NCBI GenBank assembly: GCA_015075625.1
Contig: JABTTZ010000002.1
Coordinates: 496,001 to 560,000, forward strand
Source of the DNA: Anaerolineales bacterium
GTDB taxonomy: Bacteria; Chloroflexota; Anaerolineae; Aggregatilineales; UBA2796
Length of the DNA: 64,000 nt
Reading direction: 5' to 3'
Below, one piece after another: positions 40,405-49,251 of this stretch. The notes beneath the pieces are model-generated. The model had not been told where the DNA came from and ran no database searches. It saw only the letters and a program-made list of their open reading frames with translations. Position numbers and translations under genes: made by a program. Position 1 is the first letter of the stretch. Each line of letters starts with the position of its first letter.

Positions 40405-42561
40405 CTATGCCGTTGTCATTTTCAACGTCCGCGCCAAATCCTCCGCGATAGGGTCATGAAGGATGTTATAGAGCCGCTGTGCCTCACGCAAAAAGCGTGT
40501 ATGCCCTTCGTTATTGCCCTGTTTTGCTGCCACGCCCGCCCGTACTAGCAGCGCATCTGCCTGCCCTTTTCGGTAGGCGAGTTTTCCGGCAAGCTGCTGC
40601 CCCTCAGCGGCGAGTTTTTCCGCTTCCTCAAGGTTGCCCATCTGAAGATGAACATCGGCAAGACGTGCCAGAGTGCGGGTCATCGTTTCTCTATCGCTGT
40701 ACTTGCGGCTGATCGCCAACCCTTCGGTCAAGACGCTCAGGGCTTCCTGAGCATTGCCCCGCGCCAAGAGGGTTCGCCCTAAGTTAGAGCGGAACAAGCC
40801 CCCCCATTTGGAGTCACTCTCAATCATCGTCAGCGCCTGACGGTGGAGCGCTTCTGCCTTGTCATAGTGGCGCATCTCGTGGTGTGCCAACCCGAGGTTG
40901 TTTAATTGGACGGCAACGTAATTTGCATCGCCCACCTCCCGCGAGATCATGAGGGCTTCTTCGAGAAGGTTTGCCCCTTCCAGCGCGTTGCCAGTCATGA
41001 TGTAGTGCCACCCGAAATTCCCCAACCGGAGGCTTTCCGCCTTGCGGTTCGTCGTTTGACGGGCAAGTTCAATCGATTCCTTGTAAAAGGATCGCGCCGT
41101 TTCCACCTCACCAAGGTCGGTATACAAATTTGCGACGTTGGAGAGGACAACGCCGCGCGTCGCCGCATCTTTCACATGGCTAAGCATGACCGTCGCCCGC
41201 TCAAAATCTTTCATAGCGGCGTTGATGCCAGAAATTGCCCGGCGCATCGTGCCAATATCGCATAGCAGGCGTGTCGCTTGGGTGTGATCTCCGACGCTCT
41301 CAAAGAGTGTCAGCGCTTCTGACCAATATTCGAGGGCTTTTTCGGGCATTTCTGCCCCCTGCACAATCATCCCAATGCGGCGGAGGGTGTGCGCCCGCCC
41401 AAGGGGGTCGTCGCTGCCAGAGACGGTCAGCGCTTTTTGGAGGTGCGCCATTGCCGCCTCGTTATTGCCGCGCTCGGATTCCAAACTTCCCAATTGGATC
41501 AGCGCCCGTGCCTGCTCCACGCGATCCCCATCGGAAAGAAGGGACAAGACATTGTTGAATTCTTGGATGGCATCTTCGCTACGCCCCATCAGTTGGTGAA
41601 TCCCACCGAGGGTCATGAGGATGCTTGCTTCCGCCGCTTTGTTACCCGCCGCCCGCGCAAGGGTTAGCCCCCGCTCTGCGGTTTGGGTGGCTTTTTCGGC
41701 TTGGTTCAGGCGGTAGAGCGCATCAGCGCGGTGTTGCAAACTGCGCAGCAAATCCCATTCTTCAGGAGGGTTTACCAAGCGCGTGGAAAGCTGTTCCGCC
41801 ATGTCGTACATGGTCAAGGCATCTTCAAGGCGGTTCTCTTTGTAGAGTTGATCTGCCATGACCACCCCCCATAGAAGTTCCAATTCGGACTGCCCATGCT
41901 GCCCGGCAAGCTGTGTCGCTTGGGCAAGGAACTTTTTTCCCTGATCGCTTTCCCCCACCTGAAGATGCGCCTGCCCCATCCGTCCGATGAGGTATGAGGC
42001 GCTCTGTGGGGTGCTAATCGCCTGTGGGACGGCATCGCGCAGCAGCCGAAGGGCATAGGTTGGGTTACCCTCTTTGAGGTGAACATCAGCAAGGTTGCCC
42101 AAAGCCAAACCAATCACGTGCGAGTCATTGCCCTTGCGGGCGAATTCAAGGGCATCATTCAGCAGTTTGTGTGCCTGGGGAAGGTCGCCGCGACGAAGGG
42201 CGAATGCCCCCTGATTCAAGAGCGCCCGCGCCATGAGCGAGGGATCGTTAGAACGCTCGGCAAGCGCCTTCGCCTCGGCAAAGGCTTCTTCCGCCTGTTC
42301 ATAGGCTTTGCGGGCGGTGTGCAGCGCCCCAATTTGCCCTAGAAAGGCGCTTTGGGCAAAGGGTTTGTCGTAGCGGCGGGCAAGCGTTAGCCCCTCATGA
42401 TAGAGTTCAAGTGCCTTGTCAAAATGCTGTTGACGGCGGGCGTCATCCCCGTGATGGAGGTGGCGCTGGAGTTCAGCGTCTTGAGGGGAGAGCCGTGTCC
42501 CCCCATTAAAAAGGCGATTGATCGCTTGAACAATCGGCTGAAAGGGATTTTGTGGCGTCAT
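40405..42561 (-). CDS. Large TPR-repeat protein
   Basis: A 718-residue protein made almost only of tetratricopeptide repeats, roughly sixteen units of about 40 residues. Examples are ALELYHEGLTLARRYD, AQALNNLGLAHHEMRHYDKAEAL-like and AEEAFAEAKALAERSND. There is no signal peptide, no membrane segment and no catalytic domain, so it is probably a cytosolic scaffold. The repeats resemble those of NB-ARC/LuxR-type signalling and Rap-like proteins, but no effector module is attached. Transcribed alone. Confidence 0.87.
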   Translation of the reverse strand: MTPQNPFQPIVQAINRLFNGGTRLSPQDAELQRHLHHGDDARRQQHFDKALELYHEGLTLARRYDKPFAQSAFLGQIGALHTARKAYEQAEEAFAEAKALAERSNDPSLMARALLNQGAFALRRGDLPQAHKLLNDALEFARKGNDSHVIGLALGNLADVHLKEGNPTYALRLLRDAVPQAISTPQSASYLIGRMGQAHLQVGESDQGKKFLAQATQLAGQHGQSELELLWGVVMADQLYKENRLEDALTMYDMAEQLSTRLVNPPEEWDLLRSLQHRADALYRLNQAEKATQTAERGLTLARAAGNKAAEASILMTLGGIHQLMGRSEDAIQEFNNVLSLLSDGDRVEQARALIQLGSLESERGNNEAAMAHLQKALTVSGSDDPLGRAHTLRRIGMIVQGAEMPEKALEYWSEALTLFESVGDHTQATRLLCDIGTMRRAISGINAAMKDFERATVMLSHVKDAATRGVVLSNVANLYTDLGEVETARSFYKESIELARQTTNRKAESLRLGNFGWHYIMTGNALEGANLLEEALMISREVGDANYVAVQLNNLGLAHHEMRHYDKAEALHRQALTMIESDSKWGGLFRSNLGRTLLARGNAQEALSVLTEGLAISRKYSDRETMTRTLARLADVHLQMGNLEEAEKLAAEGQQLAGKLAYRKGQADALLVRAGVAAKQGNNEGHTRFLREAQRLYNILHDPIAEDLARTLKMTTA

Positions 42562-42649
42562 ACGAAAGCTATTTATACCGTATAGTTCTGACGATTTGGG
42601 ACGTGTGTATAAACATATCTCCCTGAATCATATCAGATTTCGGCGTCGG

Positions 42650-43336
42650 TTACTCCCGAATGGTCAAGAGGTAGGCAACCAAATCGTTGACCTGTTCCTC
42701 AGTAAGCACTGCCGCATAGTCCTGATACATCAGGCTTTGCTCGCCTAAGCCATAGGGAGCGCGTCCTTCCACATTGGGGACGAGATGATCGTTTGGGGCA
42801 AGGATTGATAGCCGCAAATATTGGGTAGGGGTTTGGCTGGCAACCCGCGTTCGGGCGCGAATGGCAATTGCCGGTTCGCCCTTCCATGCGATCATTGCCG
42901 GACCAACTTTCACGAGGGCTTCTTCCTCGGATACCGACTCAATGATATGGCACGACAAACAGGTAGGGATCAACTCATCGCCGTTGATGTGGTTGATGAA
43001 CAGCGCCTTGCCCGCTTCGGCATTGGCGGCGCGGGTTGGTTGGGCGGTGGGCGCCTCTGTTGGGGGGGCGAGGGTTGGGGAGGCGGCAATGAGCGTCATC
43101 GTGGGTGTTAGGGTGGGGCGCTGGCGAACGACGGTTGGCGTCGGTGTCGCTTGGAGGGCAGCCGCCGTTGGGGTCGCTGGACTTTGCCCCTCGGCAGTGG
43201 GGACGATCACGGGCAGCCGGGTGGGGCGCACCGGCGTAGAGGGAAATTCTGGGGCGGTTTTTGCCGCCGTTCCACAAGCGCTTAGAACAATGGCAGCAAA
43301 GGCTATGGACGCAGCACGAAAGGCGCGTTTCAACAT
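42650..43336 (-). CDS. Cytochrome c lipoprotein with Pro/Thr stalk
   Basis: 228 residues. A lipoprotein signal peptide ends in LSAC (Cys21). A Pro/Thr/Ala stalk (about 25-105) leads to a class I cytochrome c domain with one haem motif CLSCH (126-130). Candidate Met ligands lie in GPAMIAW and EQSLMYQDYAA, and EEQVNDLVAYL forms the terminal helix. It likely carries electrons on the outer face of the membrane. It is isolated, with no oxidase genes nearby. Chloroflexota electron-transport chains often use such lipid-anchored cytochromes. Confidence 0.9.
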   Translation of the reverse strand: MLKRAFRAASIAFAAIVLSACGTAAKTAPEFPSTPVRPTRLPVIVPTAEGQSPATPTAAALQATPTPTVVRQRPTLTPTMTLIAASPTLAPPTEAPTAQPTRAANAEAGKALFINHINGDELIPTCLSCHIIESVSEEEALVKVGPAMIAWKGEPAIAIRARTRVASQTPTQYLRLSILAPNDHLVPNVEGRAPYGLGEQSLMYQDYAAVLTEEQVNDLVAYLLTIRE

Positions 43337-43442
43337 AACAGAAACCCTTTCTCGGATTGGTTAGGTAGCGTTATTTGATAATTCACAAGCTTACCCTTTA
43401 TTATCCCGATTTGTGAAAGGTTTCGCAATATATATGCCGCGC

Positions 43443-44294
43443 TCACCCCTCCCAACGGGCGAGGATGATCATCCCCGGCGTCAGCAGCAACCTCCCCCCC
43501 GTCAGGCGGGCAAGGATGCCTGTCAGCCCATAGGCAAGGGCGGCGATCCCCTCGCTGCGTTTGCCCGTTCCTGCCTCAGGAAGGATGCTGAGGATGCGAT
43601 AACCCGCCCGCTCAAAAAGGCGGCGCACTCCGCGCCGCGAATAACTGATCGTCGCATCGCCGAGGAGCGCCATTGGATCACGCCGCCGCAGCCACCGCGC
43701 CAAGCGGGCATAGGGAAGGCGGTTGGTCACCCGTGCGGCGACGATCCCACCGGGCTTCAGCCGTTCGGTTAGGGCAGCCAGAACGGGGTGCGGTTGGGCA
43801 AGGTAATAGAGCGAATCGATCATTGTCACCGCATCCGCCCCATTCAACTCAGGGGGCATATCTGCCAAGTGGGAGTAAACCTCCAGTCCGCGTTCGCGGC
43901 AGGCGGCAACGAGGGCGGCGTTGATCTCAATACCAATACTGCACACGCCGAATTCCGAGGTGATCTCCAGCAAATGCCCATAAGCAGAGCCAAAATCAAT
44001 GAGCGTAAGGGGTGTTGAGTGCTTATCCAGATGGTGCATCACAAGGCGCAGCAGGTAGCGGAAAAACGTCACGCGCCCCCCGCGGAATCGATCCTCGTTG
44101 ACGGGGTTTGTGTAACTGGCTGCCTCAAAGTGGCGGGTGAGGGTGTCCTCCTCAATTTGACGGACGAACACCCGACAGGCAGCGCAATAGTGTATAGGCG
44201 TCCGAAAGTTTTCTGAACGCCCCACATTGAAGGGCGCATCACCCGCTGGTTGGAGGGGGCTTTGGCATAGAGGGCAAGGAGGCATGAGAGGCAT
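43443..44294 (-). CDS. Class I SAM-dependent methyltransferase with N-terminal zinc ribbon
   Basis: A 283-residue protein. Two CxxC pairs (Cys7/Cys10 and Cys37/Cys40) form a zinc ribbon. The methyltransferase fold follows: motif I LIDFGSAYGHLLEI, an acidic loop in GIEINAALV, then ADAVTMIDSLYYLAQP and LKPGGIVAARV. This is the C-methyltransferase-like architecture of the Methyltransf_11/23 group, seen in sugar and small-molecule methylation. The substrate is unknown. The start overlaps the stop of the DUF4139 gene by one base (TAATG), so they are coupled. Confidence 0.85.
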   Translation of the reverse strand: MPLMPPCPLCQSPLQPAGDAPFNVGRSENFRTPIHYCAACRVFVRQIEEDTLTRHFEAASYTNPVNEDRFRGGRVTFFRYLLRLVMHHLDKHSTPLTLIDFGSAYGHLLEITSEFGVCSIGIEINAALVAACRERGLEVYSHLADMPPELNGADAVTMIDSLYYLAQPHPVLAALTERLKPGGIVAARVTNRLPYARLARWLRRRDPMALLGDATISYSRRGVRRLFERAGYRILSILPEAGTGKRSEGIAALAYGLTGILARLTGGRLLLTPGMIILARWEG

Positions 44295-46279
44295 TAGCCA
44301 CCAAACCCTTTTAGAATCGCGCTAATCCCTTCTTCTGCCGCGGCGATTTGCCCGTTCAATGCCTCGATCTCAGTTTCAAGCGCATCGAGTTTGTCCTGAG
44401 CGCCTTCCAAGCCCTTTAGGATACGCCCGCGCAGGGATGCCTCATCACCTTCTGCCTTCAACACCTCTAAATTAGCACGGAACTGCTCTTGTTGTTTGTA
44501 GCGCTCATCGCGGGTTTTCATCCGTTTTTGAATCTCTTTTTGCGCCGCTTCGATCTCCCCCTTCAGGGCAATCAGCCGACCCAGTTCGCCGCTGGTCGCT
44601 TCATTGAGCCACTGCTTTTCGATAATCTGCTTCAGATTCGCCGCCTCTAGGTTGCGGATGGCGACGCTGTGCTGGCGCAAGAATCGCTCTTTGCGGGTGA
44701 ACTCCGTCGCCCCGCCTGCCGGAACGCGCACCTGCCAACGGCGTTCTTGTGCCGTCGTCACGGTGGGAACAGGAGTTTCAAAAAGTTCCCATCCGGCGCG
44801 GATGGGCGCTTCAACGGTGATCGTGCGTGCTTTGGGGGTTGTGTTCTCAATCACATAGATCACGCGCTCCGTCTGGTATTGCTGAAAGATAATCAGCAGC
44901 CCTTCAAGGATTACCCCCTCCGTCACCATGTCGGGCGTAGAGCGCTCGGTGATGCTGATCCCTAGTTCAACTGCATAGGGCAAGTAAACCTCGCCATCGG
45001 CTTTGGCAAAGGAGACAACTGCCTCGCCCTGATAATCGCCATCAACGATCACAGTGATCGGACCGCGTTCGAGGGTTAAGCCGCTGGTGTTTTTGAAGCG
45101 CAGCGAGGCGACGGGGTGGCGGGCTGCTTTTTCCCCGTTGTAAAGCAGTTCGCGCTCGAAACGCAGCGTTGTGCCGAGGATGGGGACGAGAGCGGATTCC
45201 CCGCGCTTGACGCTGACGGGGACATTTACCACATACTGAAAAAATTCTCCGGCGTCTTTGCCGGTGGCGGCGGCGGGCGCGGCTTTTGCCGCGCTTGCCA
45301 TATCAATGGCTTCAAACTGGCGCTTCGCCTTTCCCCCACCGCTGAAAAAGCTGGCTGCCATAGGCGGACTCAATCGCGCCTCAACAAGGTCATCATCGTC
45401 CTGATAAGGTTCGTTAAATGCCGTCATCTCGTTGGCGAGAAATTCAACAGGCTGCGGGGCAACCCGCGCCTCGTCGCGGATGGTGGGGCGTTCGGGAATT
45501 TCTGAGGAATACAGATCGTAGACGAAGGAAATTGGCTGTCCGGCGACAAGCGTCACCTGCACATCCTCCAAATCTTCCTCAAAACGGTTGTCAAACAAGC
45601 CCCACCCTTGCAAAAGCGCCTTGCCCCCTTCGCTGTTTGGCGTTGTTTCGCCTACAAAGCGGTAGCTCACGCGCCAGACCGGACTGGGGGCAACGTAGCG
45701 CACAACGAGATCGTGCGCCCCTTCCGAAAGGGCAACATGGACAACTCGCCGCGAATCTTCATGCTGCTGTGTGTCGAGAAAATAGGCGAGATCATGAAGA
45801 CTCACCTCATTCAAGGGATGGATCGAGCGCAGATCGGCAGTGTAGAGAACATGAACAGCATCCGTTTCGCCTTGCACTAAAATCCGCGCCGTCCCTTTCG
45901 TCTCGCGCATGATCTCGGCGTGATTGTCCATCCCGATCAAGCGCCCTCGCACGCGTTCCACCGTGCCGGACTCGCCCACAGCCTGAATGTCAACCAGAGT
46001 CCCCCGTAGGGCATTGATCAGATCCCCTAGCGCCTGATCCTCCCCCAACTGCATCGAGGTGTTCGCCATGCGCGTCTGGTAATCCATTGGCGTTTGGTAG
46101 TGAATTCCGCGCACCTCCCCGCTGGCATTGTCAATCACCGTCAGGCTTTTCAGGATGTCGTTGATCTCATCCTGACGGAAGGTGAGGGTAAGTGAATTCC
46201 CTGTGAGCGCTCCGGCGCGGATGAAAAAGCCCACACCGTGCTTGTAGAGTACCATCTCCCGAACGGGAAGATTGGGCAT
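44294..46279 (-). CDS. DUF4139-like protein with C-terminal coiled coil
   Basis: 661 residues. The N-terminus (LPVREMVLYKHGVGFFIRAG) and the middle segment LVVRYVAPSPVWRVSYRF resemble the DUF4139 group, where a conserved beta domain ends with W-x-x-x-Y. The C-terminal 120 residues (LKGEIEAAQKEIQKRMKTRD ... LDALETEIEALNGQI) form a coiled coil. No signal peptide is present, so it may be cytosolic, unlike many DUF4139 proteins. Function unknown. Coupled to a methyltransferase gene. Confidence 0.7.
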   Translation of the reverse strand: MPNLPVREMVLYKHGVGFFIRAGALTGNSLTLTFRQDEINDILKSLTVIDNASGEVRGIHYQTPMDYQTRMANTSMQLGEDQALGDLINALRGTLVDIQAVGESGTVERVRGRLIGMDNHAEIMRETKGTARILVQGETDAVHVLYTADLRSIHPLNEVSLHDLAYFLDTQQHEDSRRVVHVALSEGAHDLVVRYVAPSPVWRVSYRFVGETTPNSEGGKALLQGWGLFDNRFEEDLEDVQVTLVAGQPISFVYDLYSSEIPERPTIRDEARVAPQPVEFLANEMTAFNEPYQDDDDLVEARLSPPMAASFFSGGGKAKRQFEAIDMASAAKAAPAAATGKDAGEFFQYVVNVPVSVKRGESALVPILGTTLRFERELLYNGEKAARHPVASLRFKNTSGLTLERGPITVIVDGDYQGEAVVSFAKADGEVYLPYAVELGISITERSTPDMVTEGVILEGLLIIFQQYQTERVIYVIENTTPKARTITVEAPIRAGWELFETPVPTVTTAQERRWQVRVPAGGATEFTRKERFLRQHSVAIRNLEAANLKQIIEKQWLNEATSGELGRLIALKGEIEAAQKEIQKRMKTRDERYKQQEQFRANLEVLKAEGDEASLRGRILKGLEGAQDKLDALETEIEALNGQIAAAEEGISAILKGFGG

Positions 46280-46315
46280 GAGGAATATATCCTTTCGCGT
46301 CTATTCTACGCAGTG

Positions 46316-46372
46316 CGCCCGCCACTAAAGCAGCGGGCTGAGATCAGACGCCCCTGCGGGGCTTGGAAAATG
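46316..46372 (-). repeat. Type-A palindromic repeat
   Basis: CGCCCGCCACTAAAGCAGCG, then GGCTGAGATCAGACGCCCC and GCGGGGCTTGG, in minus orientation. The rest of the 346-bp gap is AT-richer, with the hairpin ACCCATCTAGTGGGT near 46526 and no gene until 46628. Confidence 0.6.
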
Positions 46373-46627
46373 CCATTGTCGCGCTCTTGTGGGGGCAACC
46401 CCCTGTCGTCGCCCGCCGATGTCGCGTGTCGAATAGGTTGTTAGTATAGCGTAGGACACGTCGCCCGATTCGTTTACAGGATTTCGTATGCTATTTTTTA
46501 CTTTTTTAGAATTACACCCATCTAGTGGGTATGTTTCCGCCGCAACTCCCTTACAGACACTCCGCATAGCTACGTATTGTGTTAGTGTGCAGGGTGTTCT
46601 CGTTGATCTTTTGGGAGGAAAAGACCT

Positions 46628-46924
46628 ATGTCGAAGATTTCCCGTCGTACCATGTTGAAGCAGAGCGCTATGGCACCTTGCCTTTATGCGCGGCATTGGC
46701 GGGCAATCTCCGGCGAACAATGTGGCGCTTATGGAAGCGATCTACTACAAGTCTCCGACGCTGTGCCAACCCTGACACCCTTCCTCAGCGGCGAGGCAGA
46801 AGGCTTTGACAAGGCGAAGGTGTCCTTCCCCGGCGATGAGGCGGTGGCGAAGGTTGTGGGAACATCGCCCTTGAAGGAAGGTGTCCTGCCCGCTGTGGCG
46901 TCGGATGTCTTTAAGAAGATGTAG
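46628..46924 (+). pseudogene. Tat-signal small ORF, probably frameshifted remnant
   Basis: A strong ribosome-binding site (GGGAGGAAAA) precedes an open frame of 98 codons that opens with a twin-arginine signal (KISRRTMLKQSAMA). The signal then runs into an atypical, Trp/Cys-containing stretch. The +2 frame between about 46670 and 46770 reads a more protein-like FMRGIGGQSPANNVALMEAI before a stop, and the original frame later resumes with a plausible PFLSGEAEGFDKAKVSFPGDE. I infer two indels in a decayed exported protein, perhaps a solute-binding one. It could still be a real small secreted protein. Confidence 0.4.
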
Positions 46925-47013
46925 GTGAGGTAGGTGTATAGCCGGGGATGCGCTGTAGCGCGTCCCTCCTGAAGTTTGGGTGTGTCTTGGGGAATCTTCC
47001 CAACCCTCTGGGA

Positions 47014-47042
47014 TTGTTTTCCGCCTCTGCTCCCTCTAAAAT
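47014..47042 (+). promoter_or_regulatory. Promoter of hisI, probably leaderless
   Basis: TTGTTT (47014-47019), 17 nt, then TAAAAT (47037-47042), only 7 nt before the hisI ATG at 47050. No ribosome-binding site is visible, as expected for a leaderless transcript. Confidence 0.5.
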
Positions 47043-47049
47043 CTCCCGT

Positions 47050-47385
47050 ATGAACCTCGCCTATGACTCACAGGGATTGATTCCCGCCATTGTTCAAGAT
47101 GCGGCGACGGGCGCCGTCCTCATGGTGGCGTGGATGAACGCCGAATCGCTGCGCTTGACTCAAGAGAAAGGCGAAGCGGTTTTTTGGAGTCGCAGCCGGG
47201 GGGAACTCTGGCACAAGGGGGCGACCTCTGGCAATGTGATGCGGGTGAAACTGATCCGCGTCGATTGCGATGGGGATACCCTGCTGTTGATCGTTGATCC
47301 GGCGGGTCCTGCTTGTCACACCGGGGAGCGTTCTTGTTTTTACCGATCTTTGGCGGAATTCCAAGCCGCCAGCGAGGGAGACTGA
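47050..47385 (+). CDS. hisI: Phosphoribosyl-AMP cyclohydrolase
   Basis: 111 residues from the ATG at 47050. It opens the purine ring of phosphoribosyl-AMP in histidine synthesis. Signatures: [30 protein letters not shown], the metal-binding [27 protein letters not shown]. It is a single-domain HisI with HisE encoded separately next. The reading frame is open upstream but unconserved. The start follows closely on a -10 box. Confidence 0.95.
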   Translation: MNLAYDSQGLIPAIVQDAATGAVLMVAWMNAESLRLTQEKGEAVFWSRSRGELWHKGATSGNVMRVKLIRVDCDGDTLLLIVDPAGPACHTGERSCFYRSLAEFQAASEGD

Positions 47386-47393
47386 GTACACCA

Positions 47394-47678
47394 GTGGCGG
47401 ATACCATCGAACGCCTTTTCCAAACGATCAAAGACCGACAGGCTGCCCCTAAAGCGGGGTCGTATACGAATCAACTGTTCAGCGCCGGACTGGATGAGAT
47501 CACCAAAAAAGTGGGTGAGGAGGCGGTAGAAGTGGTGATCGCTGCGCACAGCCAGGGGCGCGAACGGCTGATCAGCGAGCTTGCCGATCTGACCTACCAT
47601 GCCCTTGTGCTGCTGGCACAGGTGGGCTTAACTCCCGACGATATACGGGCTGAACTGGCACGGCGGCACGGAAATTAA
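47394..47678 (+). CDS. hisE: Phosphoribosyl-ATP pyrophosphatase
   Basis: 94 residues from a GTG start at 47394. It removes pyrophosphate from phosphoribosyl-ATP, the step before HisI. The MazG-like helices are clear: TIERLFQTIKDRQ, GSYTNQLFSAGLDEITKKVGEEAVEVVIAA, ELADLTYHALVLL. The start is set by the end of hisI and by family length; GAGGGAG lies upstream at a rather long spacing. hisI and hisE lie 8 bp apart and are often fused in other bacteria. purA follows 3 bp after its stop. Confidence 0.92.
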   Translation: MADTIERLFQTIKDRQAAPKAGSYTNQLFSAGLDEITKKVGEEAVEVVIAAHSQGRERLISELADLTYHALVLLAQVGLTPDDIRAELARRHGN

Positions 47679-47681
47679 ACG

Positions 47682-49148
47682 ATGACCTTTCACCCTGATC
47701 TCGATGCCCTTTTTTCGCGGATTTACGAACAAAACGACCTTGATGGGCTGGATCGTCCCCTAGCCGTTGATCCCCTTCGCCAGCCAGCGAGGGGGGCGCG
47801 TCCGAACAGCGTTGCCATTGGCGGCGGCGCGTTTGGCGATGAAGGCAAGGGGCGCATTGTCGATGTTCTGTGTTCGCGTTTTGCCGCAGCAGGACAAACC
47901 CCCATCCTCGTTTACCGTTGGAACGGCGGGGCAAACGCTGGACATACAGTGGTTGTTGGCAGGCAGAAGATCGCCCTTCATCAGTTGCCTTCCGGGGCGC
48001 TTCATCCGGGCGCGGTAGGTTTGTTGGGCAAAGGGATGGTGATCCACCCCGCCGATCTCGTGGCGGAATTAGAGTCCCTCCGCGATCACCCCCCACAGAT
48101 CAAAATTGATGAGATGGCGGTTTTGGCGCTGGACACCCACCGCGCCTATGAGGTGGCGCTCAAGACGACGGAACAGGGCGGGCAGGGGGCAACAGGACGG
48201 GGCATATCGCCCGCCTATGCTGATGTGTTGTACCGCCACGCCATGCGTATGCGTGATCTCGCCAGTGAGGACTGGGAGGTACGCTTAGGGCATCATTATG
48301 ATCTCTATGCAGCACTTTTGGGGGGGCTGGATCACGAACTGGCAACGGTCAATGTGCCGGCGCTCCACCGCGCTCCACTTCCTGTCGGAGCGCGGGCGGA
48401 GTTCCTCGCCCGTTTAGCCCCCTATCGGGCGCAGCTTCTGCCCTATATTGATGCGTATGGGGGTGACGATGCCCTTGATGTGGCAGCGTGGTGGAGGGGT
48501 GATGCGCCGGTGATCTTTGAAGGGGCGCAGGCGGTGGGTCTTGATTCCCGTTTTGGCGTCTACCCAGACATCACCGCCAGCGATCCAACCTTTGGGGGAA
48601 TCACGGGGAGTACGGAAGGAATCGTATTGCCACACGAGATCGCCGTGCGGGCAGCGGTGATCAAGGCAACCTATACCTCGAGTGTGGGAACGCGCCGCTT
48701 GCCCACGATGATGGAGGCGGGCTTGGCGGGGCGCATCCGTGACGACGCCCATGAATATGGGGCAACCACCCGCCGCCCCCGCGATATTGCCCATATCGAT
48801 TTGCCCTGCTTGCGCTTTTTCATGCGTGTTGGCGGGGCAAGCCACCTAATTCTCACTCATTTGGACATCGCCTATCCAGAGCTACCGATTAAAGTCTGCA
48901 CCCACTACCTTGATAAACAGGGAAGGCGTGTTGGCTACCGTCCCGATCAGTCCTACCTTGATGGGGTGACGCCCATCTACCGCGAACTACCCTCATGGGC
49001 GGGAAGTGCCGTTGCGGGCGTAAAGCGCCTTGATGGGCTGCCTAAAGCCGCCATGCAGTATATTGCCTTCCTGTGCGGGGCGTTAGCCGTCCAACCGCTT
49101 ATGGTGACGACGGGGGCGGAGCGGGACGCCCTGATCACATGGTTCTAG
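47682..49148 (+). CDS. purA: Adenylosuccinate synthetase, divergent
   Basis: 488 residues, longer than the usual 430. It ligates IMP and aspartate using GTP in AMP synthesis. The GTP-site P-loop reads GGGAFGDEGKGRIVDVLC, where most PurA proteins have GxQWGDEGKGK, but the catalytic Asp and His (NAGHTVV) are kept. Later elements are also variant: TSSVGTRRLP, GATTRRPRDIAHIDL (canonical GTTTGRPRR), and LTHLD for TKLD. A 40-residue N-terminal extension precedes the fold. It is encoded directly after hisE. Either a lineage-specific PurA or a paralogue with altered substrate. Confidence 0.82.
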   Translation: MTFHPDLDALFSRIYEQNDLDGLDRPLAVDPLRQPARGARPNSVAIGGGAFGDEGKGRIVDVLCSRFAAAGQTPILVYRWNGGANAGHTVVVGRQKIALHQLPSGALHPGAVGLLGKGMVIHPADLVAELESLRDHPPQIKIDEMAVLALDTHRAYEVALKTTEQGGQGATGRGISPAYADVLYRHAMRMRDLASEDWEVRLGHHYDLYAALLGGLDHELATVNVPALHRAPLPVGARAEFLARLAPYRAQLLPYIDAYGGDDALDVAAWWRGDAPVIFEGAQAVGLDSRFGVYPDITASDPTFGGITGSTEGIVLPHEIAVRAAVIKATYTSSVGTRRLPTMMEAGLAGRIRDDAHEYGATTRRPRDIAHIDLPCLRFFMRVGGASHLILTHLDIAYPELPIKVCTHYLDKQGRRVGYRPDQSYLDGVTPIYRELPSWAGSAVAGVKRLDGLPKAAMQYIAFLCGALAVQPLMVTTGAERDALITWF

Positions 49149-49251
49149 GGTAGAGGTTTGAAATGAGGGAACGCCACCCCATGTATCCTATGGGTGAGCC
49201 TTTCTTGGGGTACAATCGTTTCTGAGATTATCCAGCAGTGGAGGCGAGGCG

